Shown: positions 32,847 through 42,922 of the stretch, piece by piece
Position numbering within the stretch: the first letter of the stretch is position 1
Layout: each line of letters opens with the position of its first letter
Source of the DNA: Pratylenchus scribneri
Lineage: Eukaryota; Nematoda; Chromadorea; Rhabditida; Pratylenchidae
Length of the DNA stretch: 64,000 bases
Direction of reading: 5' to 3'
NCBI GenBank assembly: GCA_030063045.1
Contig: JAQSEB010000025.1
Location: 62,001 to 126,000, forward strand
Made by a program: the position numbers and the translations under genes
The notes under the pieces: model-generated
The model's input: only the letters and a program-made list of their open reading frames with translations
Told to the model about the DNA's origin: nothing
The model's database searches: none

Positions 32847-33191
32847 ATTATTCAGTAGAGCAAAAGGAAATTTGTAATTAGAATACTATTCTCCTGCCCA
32901 AAGCTTTGATAGAATGGCTATAGAAAATTGTGAGAGATGAAGATTACAGAGAAGCAGAATTGGAAAATATGCGATGAGCCTTCCTTTTTCCTTCCCTTCG
33001 CTCCTAGTTCCTTTCCTTCCTTCGCAGCTTCACTGCGCCTACACTCTGCCCTTTTCGCAGCTCTTCAGACAATAAGAAAATAGTATAGAGAATGTGAAGA
33101 AATTAGACGCGAAAGTCCATCAAACGCTATGATGGAAAGAGAAAAATGAAATGGAGGCATAACAATGGGAAATACGCTTCCCAGCTCGCTG

Positions 33192-33214
33192 GCTGCTTTC
33201 CATTCAATTTCCCC
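33192..33214 (+). promoter_or_regulatory. Candidate proximal sequence element of the U4 gene
   Basis: GCTGCTTTCCATTCAATTTC begins 64 bp before U4. The truncated U4 copy keeps the same block (GCTGCTTTAAATTCAATTT) at about 38350. Confidence 0.4.
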
Positions 33215-33255
33215 ACTAGCATAGAATGAAATTCTCATATTTTCCTGTAGGGGTC

Positions 33256-33391
33256 AGCCTTGCGCTCGGGCAATACAGAGACCAATGAGGCCTAGCCGAG
33301 GTTCTGTTATTGCTGATTGAAAACTTATACCAATTGCCCGCCTTGGCCAGCGAAAGCTGTGCCTTGTGCAATTTTTGGACGCCCTTCGGGG
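33256..33391 (+). ncRNA. U4: U4 snRNA
   Basis: Begins AGCCTTGCGCTCGG, then the 5' stem-loop with the K-turn motif (CCAATGAGG ... GCCGAGG), TTATTGCTGATTGAAAACTT, the central domain, an Sm site (CAATTTTTGGA) and a GC-rich 3' hairpin (GCCC-TTCG-GGGC). Length ~136 nt matches U4. U4 chaperones U6 by base pairing before spliceosome activation. All landmark blocks are present, so I take it as functional. The upstream PSE candidate is at -64. Confidence 0.93.
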
Positions 33392-33398
33392 CTTAAAA
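33392..33398 (+). terminator. 3'-end signal CTTAAAA of the U4 gene
   Basis: Directly after the U4 3' hairpin (GGGG then CTTAAAA). Confidence 0.5.
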
Positions 33399-33691
33399 GA
33401 ATTAAAGAATTGTTTTAAATAAAATAATTGATCATAAGAATTAGTGTTTAAATGTGTATAAATTAATTTTTATTTAAATATTCCCAGTAGGCAAATAATA
33501 ATATTTAAATAAATATTTTTTGAATAATATTTAATTTGAAATCATATTGAATTATCTATAAAATAATTCTCTTGAAAAGGAAAATCAAGTTGTGTATAAA
33601 TTCAAAAATGAATATAAATTTTAGAAATTAAAAAATGAATAAAAATTATTGAATGTAAATAGTTTGAAAAGCTTCATCATTTCTTATCATC

Positions 33692-33698
33692 TTTTAAG
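33692..33698 (-). terminator. 3'-end signal CTTAAAA of SL1 gene 2
   Basis: Same word and spacing as at SL1 genes 1 and 3. Confidence 0.5.
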
Positions 33699-33809
33699 CA
33701 CCACCCAACAAAATTGGGCAATGCAATTCCAAAATTTATTCCAAACCACTCTTTGAATGTTAAAAGAGGGCAGGAAACACCAAGTACCTCAAACTTGGGT
33801 AATTAAACC
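33699..33809 (-). ncRNA. SL1: SL1 spliced-leader RNA, gene 2
   Basis: Exact SL1 exon at 33809-33788, GT donor, GAATAAATTTTGG Sm block and 3' hairpin (CCCAAT/TTGGG). Only a few substitutions separate it from gene 1 in the intron part (TGAATG for TGGATG). Upstream homology extends to about 34030. All features needed for leader donation are intact. Confidence 0.95.
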
Positions 33810-34129
33810 GAAGATAGAAGGAAAAAGAGGGAATTTGAAGGAGAAATGGGGGCAAATTGCAGATGCGTTGGAAGGGTGCAAAAAGCCCCCAATTTCCCCA
33901 CTCTTTCCGACCAAATAAACAGCCCACCTACTCCACTTTTCTAGCACACTGCCTTCCATATTCTCCTTTTCTTTTTCTGTGAATTACCCCAAGTGATATT
34001 TCGTTCATTTATTCCCTCTAAGAGTATGGCGAACCCAAAAAAGGCAGAATAGAACAATGAATATTGAATACATATATAACATATCAATAAACTGAGTATC
34101 TCACCGCCTATGTCGCTGCTTCTCATTCA

Positions 34130-35214
34130 TTTTCACCAAAATTATTAAATTACTAGAATAAAATTGCTTTAGCCAAGACCCTAATGGATTGAAAAATTAT
34201 AATTTTCCCTCAAAAATTTTTGGAGGAATGAGGGACGGTGTGTTCCCCTTTAAAAAACGAAAACTAATTATAAATTTGTCCTTTTTTGCAATTAAATTAA
34301 AAAATGCTATAACTTATAATCTTTCCAATAATTTTAATTTATTTTCTGAAATACATTTCTATTTATTTTTCAATTCAAGCATTTTCCACTTGCTATTTTT
34401 TTGCATTTATTTGGGATTTCTAAGTTGAAAAATTATAACAGTTGCTGTCTCTTTTTTCCCGCAAAAAATAGTTTAAAAAGACGAAAATTGATATCTTATT
34501 TGTCTATTTGTTATGGAAAGATCCATTTTAAATTTGTTAAATTAATAAAATTAGATAAATGTGTCTAATTTAAGAATTTTAAAGGATTTTTAGAATAATT
34601 TATCAATTATCAAAGCTAAAGAGTGAAGTTTGAAGAAATAGACACACCAATTAATAAAATTAAACAAGTACATTTAAAAGGTTTTTTAAAGTTTTATTTA
34701 TTGAAATAAATATTAAATATGATTATAAATCCATAATTAAGTGCAGAAAAAAAAGACAAATAAAGGATTAATAATCACCATCCAGCAGCAGAAGGAATGA
34801 ATGGACATCAGCATCAAAGAGGTATTGGGCGATGCCAGAAATGGGTTTTACAACATATAGAGAGTAATTGGACGAAATTGAGGGGTTATGGCATTTTTAC
34901 AACAGAAGATGAGTGACAGAAAAGAATTTGGTCGAATGGAAAAATAAAAATAATAATTAAATCCAACGATATCAATCAATAAAATGGGAATTAAGGATGA
35001 AAGACAATTAATAACCGTTTCCCCAATATATTAATCCTCCTCTCTAGTAGAAGAAGCCTTCTCTCCAATAGTAGCGCCCGTTTTTAAGATCGAAAATGTG
35101 AGTTAAAACAGATGGAAATAATCTCATAAATTAAAAATGAAAAAAGAAATATTTTAATAACTTGACAATTTTAAAATGATGGGCATATTCCATTCTTCTC
35201 CATTTCCAATGTTC
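34130..35214. other. Spacer between SL1 genes 2 and 3
   Basis: Mostly A+T-rich. On minus, 34783-34909 is open and protein-like (SNYSLYVVKPISGIAQYLFD, ending LLLLDGDY and a stop), but no start or acceptor was found. 35040-35100 on minus also reads well (RYYWREGFFY). They may be remnants of a gene; I do not call one. At 34206-34260 an AATTTTTGG word precedes a GGGA/TTCCC hairpin on plus, a weak Sm-RNA-like pattern. Confidence 0.3.
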
Positions 35215-35221
35215 TTTTAAG
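35215..35221 (-). terminator. 3'-end signal CTTAAAA of SL1 gene 3
   Basis: Same word directly after the terminal hairpin. Confidence 0.5.
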
Positions 35222-35332
35222 CACCACCCAACAAAATTGGGCAATGCAATTCCAAAATTTATTCCAAACCACTCTTTGGATGTTAAAAGAGGGCAGGAAA
35301 CACCAAGTACCTCAAACTTGGGTAATTAAACC
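35222..35332 (-). ncRNA. SL1: SL1 spliced-leader RNA, gene 3
   Basis: Exact SL1 exon at 35332-35311 followed by GT, then the same intron part, Sm block and hairpin as gene 2. The flank is CTTTGG in place of CTTCGG just before the 5' end. Upstream ~260 bp are homologous to genes 1 and 2. Intact by every visible criterion. Confidence 0.95.
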
Positions 35333-35749
35333 AAAGATAGAAGGAAAAAGAGGAAATTTGAAGGGGAAATGGGGTCAAATTGCAGATGCGTTGGAAGGGT
35401 GCAAAAAGACCCCAATTTCCCCACTCTTTCTGACCAAATAAACAGCCACCTCCTCCACTTTTCCAGCACACTGCTTTCCATTATCCCCCCCTTCTTTTTT
35501 TGTGAATTCCCCATGAAATATTTCGTTTATTTATTCCCCCTTTTGCTTTTGGCGAAAATTGTCTGCTCAAAATAGGGAACAGAGAACAAAATAAATGGAA
35601 TGTATGTGCCGCGTGCCCAATGCTCATATCAATAATTAGACAGCAATCTCACAGCACACAGCCTCTTTAACTGCTTTGCATATTCAATAATTTTTGAACG
35701 CAATTTTACGGTAAATTTATTCTTCTGAATTCTATTAAGATAATGAAAA

Positions 35750-36190
35750 TGTTAAAAAATCTCTGCTTTAAACTTGAATCTCCATTAATTATTTGTCCAA
35801 AAAATACTGAAAATTAATATTACTTGTGAAAAAATCATTTAATCTTTCCCTCTGGCTTATTTTTATTAATAAATATTATTCTTTCAAATTGGTAATATAA
35901 TAATTAAATATAGCCTCAAAGATTGTACCAATCACAACGAGGAAAATTGTGGGATGAAAATTATAGTATTTTAGTGTGGAGAAAATTGACCGAAGATTTT
36001 AACTGGAGGCAAATTTCCTTTGCATATTTTTTTTTTGCCGATTGGAAAGAAAGCATATTATAATTCTAGCCGGAAGTAAAGAAATAAAAAATAAAACGTA
36101 TTTTTCCACAGCAGAATGGAAATTCAGTAAAGGAGTAGATCTTCAAATTGAATTGTTGACAATTTGGGCTAAATATATTGAAATAAAATA
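35750..36190. repeat. Segmental duplicate, copy A
   Basis: Similar over ~430 bp to 38515-39000: TTACTTGTGAAAAAATCATT, TTAAATATAGCCTCAAAGAT, TTTTTTGCCGATTGGAAAGA, AATTCTAGC and ATTGAATTGTTGACAATTTG. This copy carries frame-breaking changes in the part that reads as protein in copy B. Confidence 0.65.
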
Positions 36191-36619
36191 TTTTTGACTG
36201 GGGAAAATGTTCTCAATTTTTACATATATTTTACCCAAAATCGATCAAACTTTCTTCAAAAAAATAAGCAAAAACCCATTTCCCCTCAATGAATTCTCAT
36301 TTCTAAAATTCTCATCCAAAATTGTCCTCCAAAATGTGCATTTCACAATTTGCCTCATTGGCTCCTCTGTGAAAAACATGCCCATAAAAAAGAGGCGAAT
36401 TCCAAATTTCCATCTTTGCGCCATTTTTCCCTTTTGGCTCTACCCTTTAGGGCGACCTCATCCAATAAATTTTTTTATATGGTAGATTTGTTTTCCATCT
36501 CCAAATGTTTTGAAATCCTACAAATAAAAAGACAATTCCTTGCAATTACCAAAAATTCCCTATTTCATTTACCCAGAAAATTAATGGACTTTCTAATAAA
36601 TAAAGGGTGAGGTTTTTTG

Positions 36620-36975
36620 TCGAGAGTTTTGGGTTTTTTTGCCAAGAAATTGGATTTTTTTGCCGAAAGCTTAATAGCTTGTTAGTGATTGATCCTAGAT
36701 CAACAATTCCCTTTTTATAGAGTTCATCAGGATTCGTCGATTGATATATTATATAGTTTATCGTTGTTTTTCTCAAAACTAAGAGAGTTATAAACCAAAA
36801 AACAATATAGGGTTTAAACGGTTTAATACTTTGATTATTGGCCAAACCGTAACAAATTATATATCAATCGACGCTTCTCGGTTAGTTCTATAAAATGGGT
36901 ATAAGAATTGGGGTCTAAGAACAAGCATAAAAAAGTTATAACCAAAAAACCGATCTCTCGGCAAAAAACTTTTCT
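36620..36975. repeat. Dispersed foldback family, copy 3
   Basis: Inverted halves ATCAGGATTCGTCGATTGATAT and ATATCAATCGACGCTTCTCG, with TTGATCCTAGA / TCTAAGAACAAG arms and AAACGGTTTAAT in the centre. 35600-35750 and 36190-36620 hold nothing I can identify. Confidence 0.7.
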
Positions 36976-37061
36976 CATAAATAAAAAAATCCATAATTAT
37001 TTAAATATTTAGATTAAGATAAATTCTTCAATTCTTTTTAAACAATTTATTCATATTTTAT

Positions 37062-37310
37062 CAATGGACAATCATCAAAATAATATTTCAAATGGAATAA
37101 ATATTGATAATGATGTTAATTTGTGCAATTTGAATGTAAATTTATGCAATTTTGATCTGTAAAAATTATTCCAAAGAAGGTAAAAAAGGAGCCAACAGAT
37201 GTGTCAATGTCCATCAATGGAATGGCCAGTTCATCCGTTGTATTGTATATGGAAAAGATGTATCCAATCTTATATAGCAAATTCACAGATTATTCGGTTC
37301 GCATTTTAAC
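37062..37310 (+). other. Coding-like fragment, unclassified
   Basis: MDNHQNNISNGINIDNDVNL runs to a stop at 37160. Downstream, two overlapping frames are open (KKVKKEPTDVSMSINGMASS and ANRCVNVHQWNGQFIRCIVY), each protein-like, with no splice junction I can defend. It may be a decayed exon. Confidence 0.25.
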
Positions 37311-37544
37311 ATAAAAAAAATTTTAAAAAATTAAAATTTCAAAGGGTAAAGAATACATAATAATCTGTCAGGGTTGAGAAAAATTTAATTCTGGTCTATA
37401 GGAAATATTAGTTTAAAAATTGTCCAATTTCCGATTAAATTCTTTTCAAATTCAGTTCTATTAAAGTAAAAAAATTTAAAAAAAGCAATTAGTAAAAAAT
37501 TCAACTCGTTGAAATTCTATTGAATTTCAAATTAGCAAAAAAAA

Positions 37545-37900
37545 ATATTATCAACGCCAATAATGCCTAATAAGTAAGGCCTTGCCTTCCCATCCTACTG
37601 TACCCACTTTATGCCTAATCGCCCCGTCACCCTATAAATCAAATATTGCCCCAATCGGCCTTTTAAAATCCATTACCCACTAAATATTATTTTATTTTTT
37701 GGTTCCTTTTCTCCACAAATTAACGATGTTCTGTTATCACATTTTTCCTCACAACAGACAAATATTTTAAATAAATTCAAGTCCAACTAAATCCATCCCT
37801 TTTATTGGGTCACTATGGGGTTAGGGTCCAGACTATGGCCCGGGACGAGAGCCTAGGCCCACTCTCGCCCAGACCTAGTAATCGGGACTATAATATATAT
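37545..37900. repeat. Dispersed repeat family B, copy 2
   Basis: Matches 26841-27190 in the same order of blocks (GCCAATAATGCCTA, CATCCTACTGTACCCA, AAATCAAATATTGCCCCAAT, TGTTCTGTTATCA). Ends with a CCCGGGACGAGAGCCTAGGC segment. Confidence 0.7.
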
Positions 37901-38074
37901 TTATTAGCAATAAATTAACCAAATGCCAATTCCGATTTTATTATAATCATTACAAAAATTTTTTAACAGGCACCAACGGGAGAAAATACAGCTTTGTCAG
38001 AATTCAACAAAAATCCACGAGAAAATGGGAGAAAACCTATATTCACTTTTGTTTCATCCCCCCCTCCACTTTTA

Positions 38075-38265
38075 TGACGTTTTGTTATCACAATTTTACC
38101 GCTAACAGATAATAAATTTGTTAAATTGCATTCCAATTTCCAACTAATCCCCTTTCTTGGGCCTCTGGGGGCTTGTGTCTCCGGCGAAGGACCTGCTGGG
38201 CGAGAACAAAGGCCCATTCTCGGCCCCGAACAGAATTGGTTCCAAGGAATAAGGACTTTAAAAAA
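38075..38265. repeat. Dispersed repeat family B, copy 3 (partial)
   Basis: Shares TTTTGTTATCACA, TTCCAACTAATCCC, GGGGGCTTGTG and CCTGCTGGGCGAGAAC with the other two copies. The ORFs on both strands here are repeat-derived. Confidence 0.6.
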
Positions 38266-38409
38266 TGATTTAGCAGATTCATTGCTACAATTATTTTTCA
38301 TTTATTCGATAACTTAAAAATTGGAAATACTCTTCACAGCTCGCTGGCTGCTTTAAATTCAATTTTTCTGACTAGAATTGAATGAAATTCTCATATTTTC
38401 TCGCTGGAG

Positions 38410-38475
38410 TCAGCCTTGCGCTCGGACAATACAGAGGACCAATGAGGCCTAGCCGAGGTTCTTTTATTGCTGATT
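38410..38475 (+). pseudogene. Truncated U4 snRNA copy
   Basis: AGCCTTGCGCTCGG through the K-turn stem-loop to TTATTGCTGATT matches the U4 gene at 33256, then homology stops abruptly. Central domain, Sm site and 3' hairpin are missing. About 85 bp of upstream sequence, including the PSE candidate, were copied too, so this is a DNA duplication and not a retrocopy. Confidence 0.8.
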
Positions 38476-38514
38476 TAATTTTCTGATAAATATGGAAAAA
38501 TTGCAATGTTTGAA

Positions 38515-39000
38515 TGTGAAGAGAAGACTATTTATTAAAAAACACTAAAATTAATTTTACTTGTGAAAAAATCATTATAAAATCGTTACCCTCTGGCAAT
38601 TAGGAAAAATACCCTTAATAAATAATATTCTTCCAAACTGGTAATAATTAAATATAGCCTCAAAGATTGGCGTCGCAATCACAACCAAATTGTTGAATGG
38701 AAATCAGGTGAAGAATTTGCCTTAGAGAAAATTGACCAACATTTTCTGCTGCTGGGAGACAATTGCAGTGTATTTCAGTTTTTTGCCGAATGGAAGGAAC
38801 GCAGATACATAATTCTAGCTAAAGGCACAAATAATAATTGCGAGGATGTTTTGTAAGAAGAATAATAATAAAACTTGTTTTTCACGCTCAATTACCATCG
38901 AACAAAACACATCTCGCGGCAGAATGAACAGTCAGCAAAGCAGTAGATTTTCGGAACATAAAAATTGAATTGTTGGCAATTTGGGCCAAATAATCCTATA
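38515..39000. repeat. Segmental duplicate, copy B, with a protein-like segment
   Basis: Duplicate of 35750-36190. On plus, 38668-38859 reads as good protein (QIVEWKSGEEFALEKIDQHF; FQFFAEWKERRYIILAKGTN) and then stops. No start codon or splice site was found. The function is unknown. Confidence 0.5.
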
Positions 39001-39258
39001 TTTTTATAAATATTTGGACAACAAATTTTTATTTTTCTAATCAATTATTATTTTTAATTTTATTTATTCCCAGTGAACCGGAAAATTGAGAAAAAATAAT
39101 TTTTAAAAAAAAATTAAAAATTGAAATTTTATTTTTTCTTCTAGCTTTTTCGTCATTTTTATATATATTCCACAAAATCCAAAAAATATACTATTGTTAT
39201 TCCTCAATTCCTAAAAGAAAGAATTTTTCCCTTCTAATTTCCCAATTTAAGCAAAAAA

Positions 39259-42200
39259 ATGTTCAATAATAATTACTTTATTCATTCCTTCCTTTCATTA
39301 TTTGTGCCCTTCACATTGCTTGGAGCAATTTGTGTAATGGCAGCAGCCCCAGCTGGCATTACACCGATTCCAATGGAGCTGCTGAATCCTCGATTAACCG
39401 GTGGGCATTTCAAAAATTTAAATAATAAGTCAAGATAAGCACCAATAGCCAATTATATGGCTTAGTTCCGGAGCAAAAAATTTTCTTAAAAATGCATTTC
39501 ACTCATCAGGAAAATGTGTTTTAAAACAAAAAGTCTATCAAAAAATGTTTCTTTCAGACCAAAAATTATTGGTTTAAATTTGGAGAATTATGGCATAAAA
39601 TAAGGAGATTTATGTGATTTCTTATCCTTTTCTTATAAATTTATTAATCTGTCAATTTATTTCTAATTAATAATTATTCTTATACACCTTCCCTGTATAG
39701 AATTTCGCCGAATTGACAGCAACAATGACGATGCATTGACTTTTGCGGAATATTTGCAAAGTGACCGTATGTAAATTTTTAATGAAAAAAATTAAAAACT
39801 AAATCCTTAAATTTTTTACCTTCTTTTCAAAAAGGACCCTGGATGGAAACACTCTCTCGTCGTTACCATCAGCTGGATTTGAATTCGGATGGTCGAGTGA
39901 CCCGAAAAGAGTTTGAGGCATTCTTCCGAGGACGAGAGGAGGCCGAAGAACGGCAACGGGCACAGGCCGACAATTTCTTCAAGCAATTGGTTAGTTAAGG
40001 CTTGAGGGAGACTGTGGGCTAAATTGGCAAAATTTCCAGGGGAATTTATAATAAATTTTGTTGAAATTAATTTAGGCGCATTTATAGAAATTTTCCGCGT
40101 TTTTTTTCTGTAAGATTAAAGTAGTTTATTTTATGAAAAAACAAATTAAAAGTTAAAAATTTAATTCAAAGAATACTCTGGGCATTTTTGAAGGTTGCAT
40201 ATTTTTTTAATTAAATTACATAACAGTAAGGCTAAAAAGATTTTGATTATTAAACCCTAACACTTGGCGATGGAATAAAAAAGTGACGAGAGAGTATGTG
40301 AATTGGGATAATTTAATATATTCAATTCAAAAATGACAATTAGTCCTAGTATAATTCTTGGAACGGGGGTGCTTTTATCCCCCTTAAAAGTGTTCATTGT
40401 AATTTTATTATTTTTTCACAGTATTTTTAATAAGGTCAGCAAGCATTCATTTTGTAATATCGGAAAATATTTCTTAAAAATATCAAATCAATTCTTAAAA
40501 CAAAATTTATTTTTAGGTAAATTGGCACATATGTTTTTTGTTGAGAAGAGAAAAAATGAAGGGTTCCCCTCTTTGGGTCATCCTAAATAGGGTTAGGGTC
40601 AATAGGGGTACGGACGGTTGATGAGATATCCTATCCCTGAATGATCCCTAATGAATCTAATCCTAACCCTGAGGATGGCCTACATGCAAAATTCGGCCAG
40701 CAAAGTCATTCAAAAAATTTATAATTTGAAAAAAGTTAAAATAAATATAGAAAAACAATTTCCCTCCCATTTCATGATTTATGCACAATTTTAAGGGGAA
40801 TAAAAAAAACATCCCCGTTCCGAAAATTATTTTTTCTATTAGGGATTTTAGTCACGATTCCTATAAAAATGTTGACTTTTCCGATTCTGTTAGGAAAAAA
40901 TGTTTGTGGGAAGCAAATAGCAGCTGAATCGAGAAGAAGGGAATGGGGATCGGAGGCAGCAGCCAATTCGCATACTCTCTCGCCAAAATTCACACTTCTC
41001 TAACTTCTCTATGCTCGTTCGGATAAAAAGAGCGGGGGAGAGAGGCACGAATTTGGGGGAGAGAGTAGGTGAATTGGATGCTGACCTAGACCTATTCTCT
41101 TGTTCACAATACTGCTACTGATTGCTTCCCACAAAAAATTTTTTTTCACAGATAGGGAAAAGGCTGCAATTAGCAGTAAAATTTTATCCATTATTTGTTT
41201 TTTCCATATCATTTTTCCGGGTTATTTTATAATTTTTGGAGCGGGGGATTTTTTAATCCCCTTAAATTTACCATTTTAAATTTGGATATTGTCTTTTTAA
41301 TGAAGCATTCATTTAATTTTTATTTAATTTTTTAAAATATTTTATATAACCATTAAAAATTCATTAAGTGAAGGAAAAAGAAGATCATAATAGGTATGGT
41401 ATTTTTTGTAATAAATTCCCAAAAAAACGATTGGTCCGACTAAATAGAGGGAAAAATTTAATAATTTCACAAAATTTTAAAATCCATTTTAGACAGTCAC
41501 AGTCGGACCAATCGTTGAGCGGGAACAAATTGGGAATGCGTCGAATGGGGCCTCCAGGACAAGATATTTTTCCGCTGGAGCCAGAAAATTCTCATCGGCC
41601 ATAGCACAAGTAAAAATGACCAAAATAAATAAGGGATCACGGAAAAATATATCTTTTATTATCAAAAATTTTTGTAATTTTAATTCACCTAAATCCCCTT
41701 ATCAAACCAAAATTTACTTCAATAATAATTGTCACTTTTTATCCTAGGGCACCGGTCTTTTCCCATCTGCTGGGTCTGCTGTTGGCTCCATTCAACCAAT
41801 TGTTGGTCATCATTTTGAACAGCCCGGCGAAAATTCTGCCCCAGGAAATGCCGATGGCACCGCCGATTTCCTCCGTGACCATGACCAACATTTTCGCCTC
41901 TTCTCTATGGCCGATTTCCCCCATGGCCATTCTTCATTGCATAATCATGTCCATCAGCCTCCACCGGCAGCATTCCTGTCGGCAATGTTACCGAATACTA
42001 ATTCACCATCGGAAGCATTTTTGCCGCCTCCATTCCTCGGCAATCGGCAGAATAATCCAAATGCTATTGGTGGAGGAGGAGGAAATTCAGCCGTAGGACA
42101 GGTAAAAAGATGGTCTATCAAAAATACATATATCTCCCAAATTTGCGCAAAACAATTTTAAAACTCATTTTAAAAAGCATAATAATGATTTTGGCAATTT

Positions 42201-42649
42201 ATTTCATAAATTTTAAACATTTTTGATAAAAAAACAATAAAATTATATAGCTGGATGGGATGAAAATCAATTTCCAAAATCTTTAAAATTGGTTCAGATT
42301 TCAGACTCAACCAATCGTCAATTGGAACTTGTGGAATTTACATTTAAAATTTGAAAAAGTGAAAACGCTTAATCGTTTGTAATATACTTTGTTCATAATT
42401 TAGAGACTAATACTAGGACTAGGCTTTATAGATTTAATTAAAATTTTCCAAAAATCTTGAGTGAAGAATATAAGTTCCCGATTTTTACTTTTGAATATTA
42501 TTTTTTTAGACTCAACAACAATTTATGGCATTTTCTTAAATTTAATTGAAATCAAAACACAGGGAACTTCTAATAATGCGGTTGGCCAAATTGTTCGACC
42601 GGTGGCCAAATCAGTAGATGGAAATGGAATGGATGGATCTAATGAATAA
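39259..42649 (+). CDS. Secreted EF-hand protein with histidine/proline-rich tail
   Basis: Six exons: 39259-39400, 39701-39766, 39835-39989, 41493-41609, 41748-42101 and 42563-42649; 306 residues if all are used. A signal peptide (SLFVPFTLLGAICVMAAAPA) is followed by two canonical calcium loops: DSNNDDALTFAE (about residues 53-64) and DLNSDGRVTRKE (about 83-94). After a charged helix (REEAEERQRAQADNFFKQL) comes a low-complexity tail with FRLFSMADFPHGHSSLHNHV, GGGGG and PFLGNR, ending MDGSNE. The EF-hand pair should bind calcium in the secretory pathway or outside the cell. Exon 4 is uncertain: a second acceptor 4 nt on (AGACAG) shifts it into a proline-rich frame ending at 41604. Intron 3 (1.5 kb) holds candidate small RNAs. 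Confidence 0.75.
40300..40382 (+). ncRNA. Candidate Sm-class small RNA 1 (SmY-like shape)
   Basis: Inside intron 3 of the EF-hand gene. A 5' hairpin (GAATTG/CAATTC) is followed by an Sm-like AATTCTTGGAACG, a GGGGG...CCCCC hairpin and CTTAAAAG. About 83 nt, the size of nematode SmY RNAs. The Sm block has C at one position, so it may be a weak copy or a pseudogene. Confidence 0.35.
40796..40905 (-). ncRNA. Candidate Sm-class small RNA 2
   Basis: On minus, AATTTTCGGAACGGGG, a run of T and TTCCCC form the same 3'-end layout, followed by CTTAAAA at 40795-40789. Upstream it shares GCTTCCCACAAA and a GGAAAAG block with candidate 3, which lies divergently. The 5' end is a guess. Confidence 0.3.
41153..41260 (+). 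ncRNA. Candidate Sm-class small RNA 3
   Basis: A long 5' stem can form from AGGGAAAA to TTTTTTCC around an inner CTGC/GCAG hairpin. Then come a perfect Sm site (AATTTTTGGA), a hairpin (GGGGAT/ATCCCC) and CTTAAAT. It is about 108 nt. It is not U5: the invariant loop is absent. SmY-like or a new Sm RNA is inference. Confidence 0.35.
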
Positions 42650-42922
42650 CAAAGAACAAATTTACTGTGATTTTGGTGAATAGAATGAAAAATGATTAAA
42701 TAATGCCCGTTTTATTCATTTTACATTGGAAAATAAAAACAATAAATTCATTCGGTCATAATGTGAAGCGGAATTATCAAAAATACAAAAAAATTTTTGG
42801 GTAGGAAAAATTGGAAAAATTCATGAAAATGTTTTAAACAAAAACAATTTTTATATCAAAATTCTATGAATTTTATTAGCCAATTCTTTGTGTATTTCCT
42901 TCATTGTGAAGCATTAAATCAG

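Noticed and set aside
34206..34260. Sm-like AATTTTTGG plus small hairpin in the SL spacer
   Set aside because: The hairpin is weak, the trailing word is CTTTAAAAA and not directly CTTAAAA, and such words are expected by chance in this A+T-rich spacer.
37963..38317. 112-codon minus and 63-codon plus frames
   Set aside because: Both follow dispersed repeat family B and its palindromic GC-rich end; no independent coding evidence.
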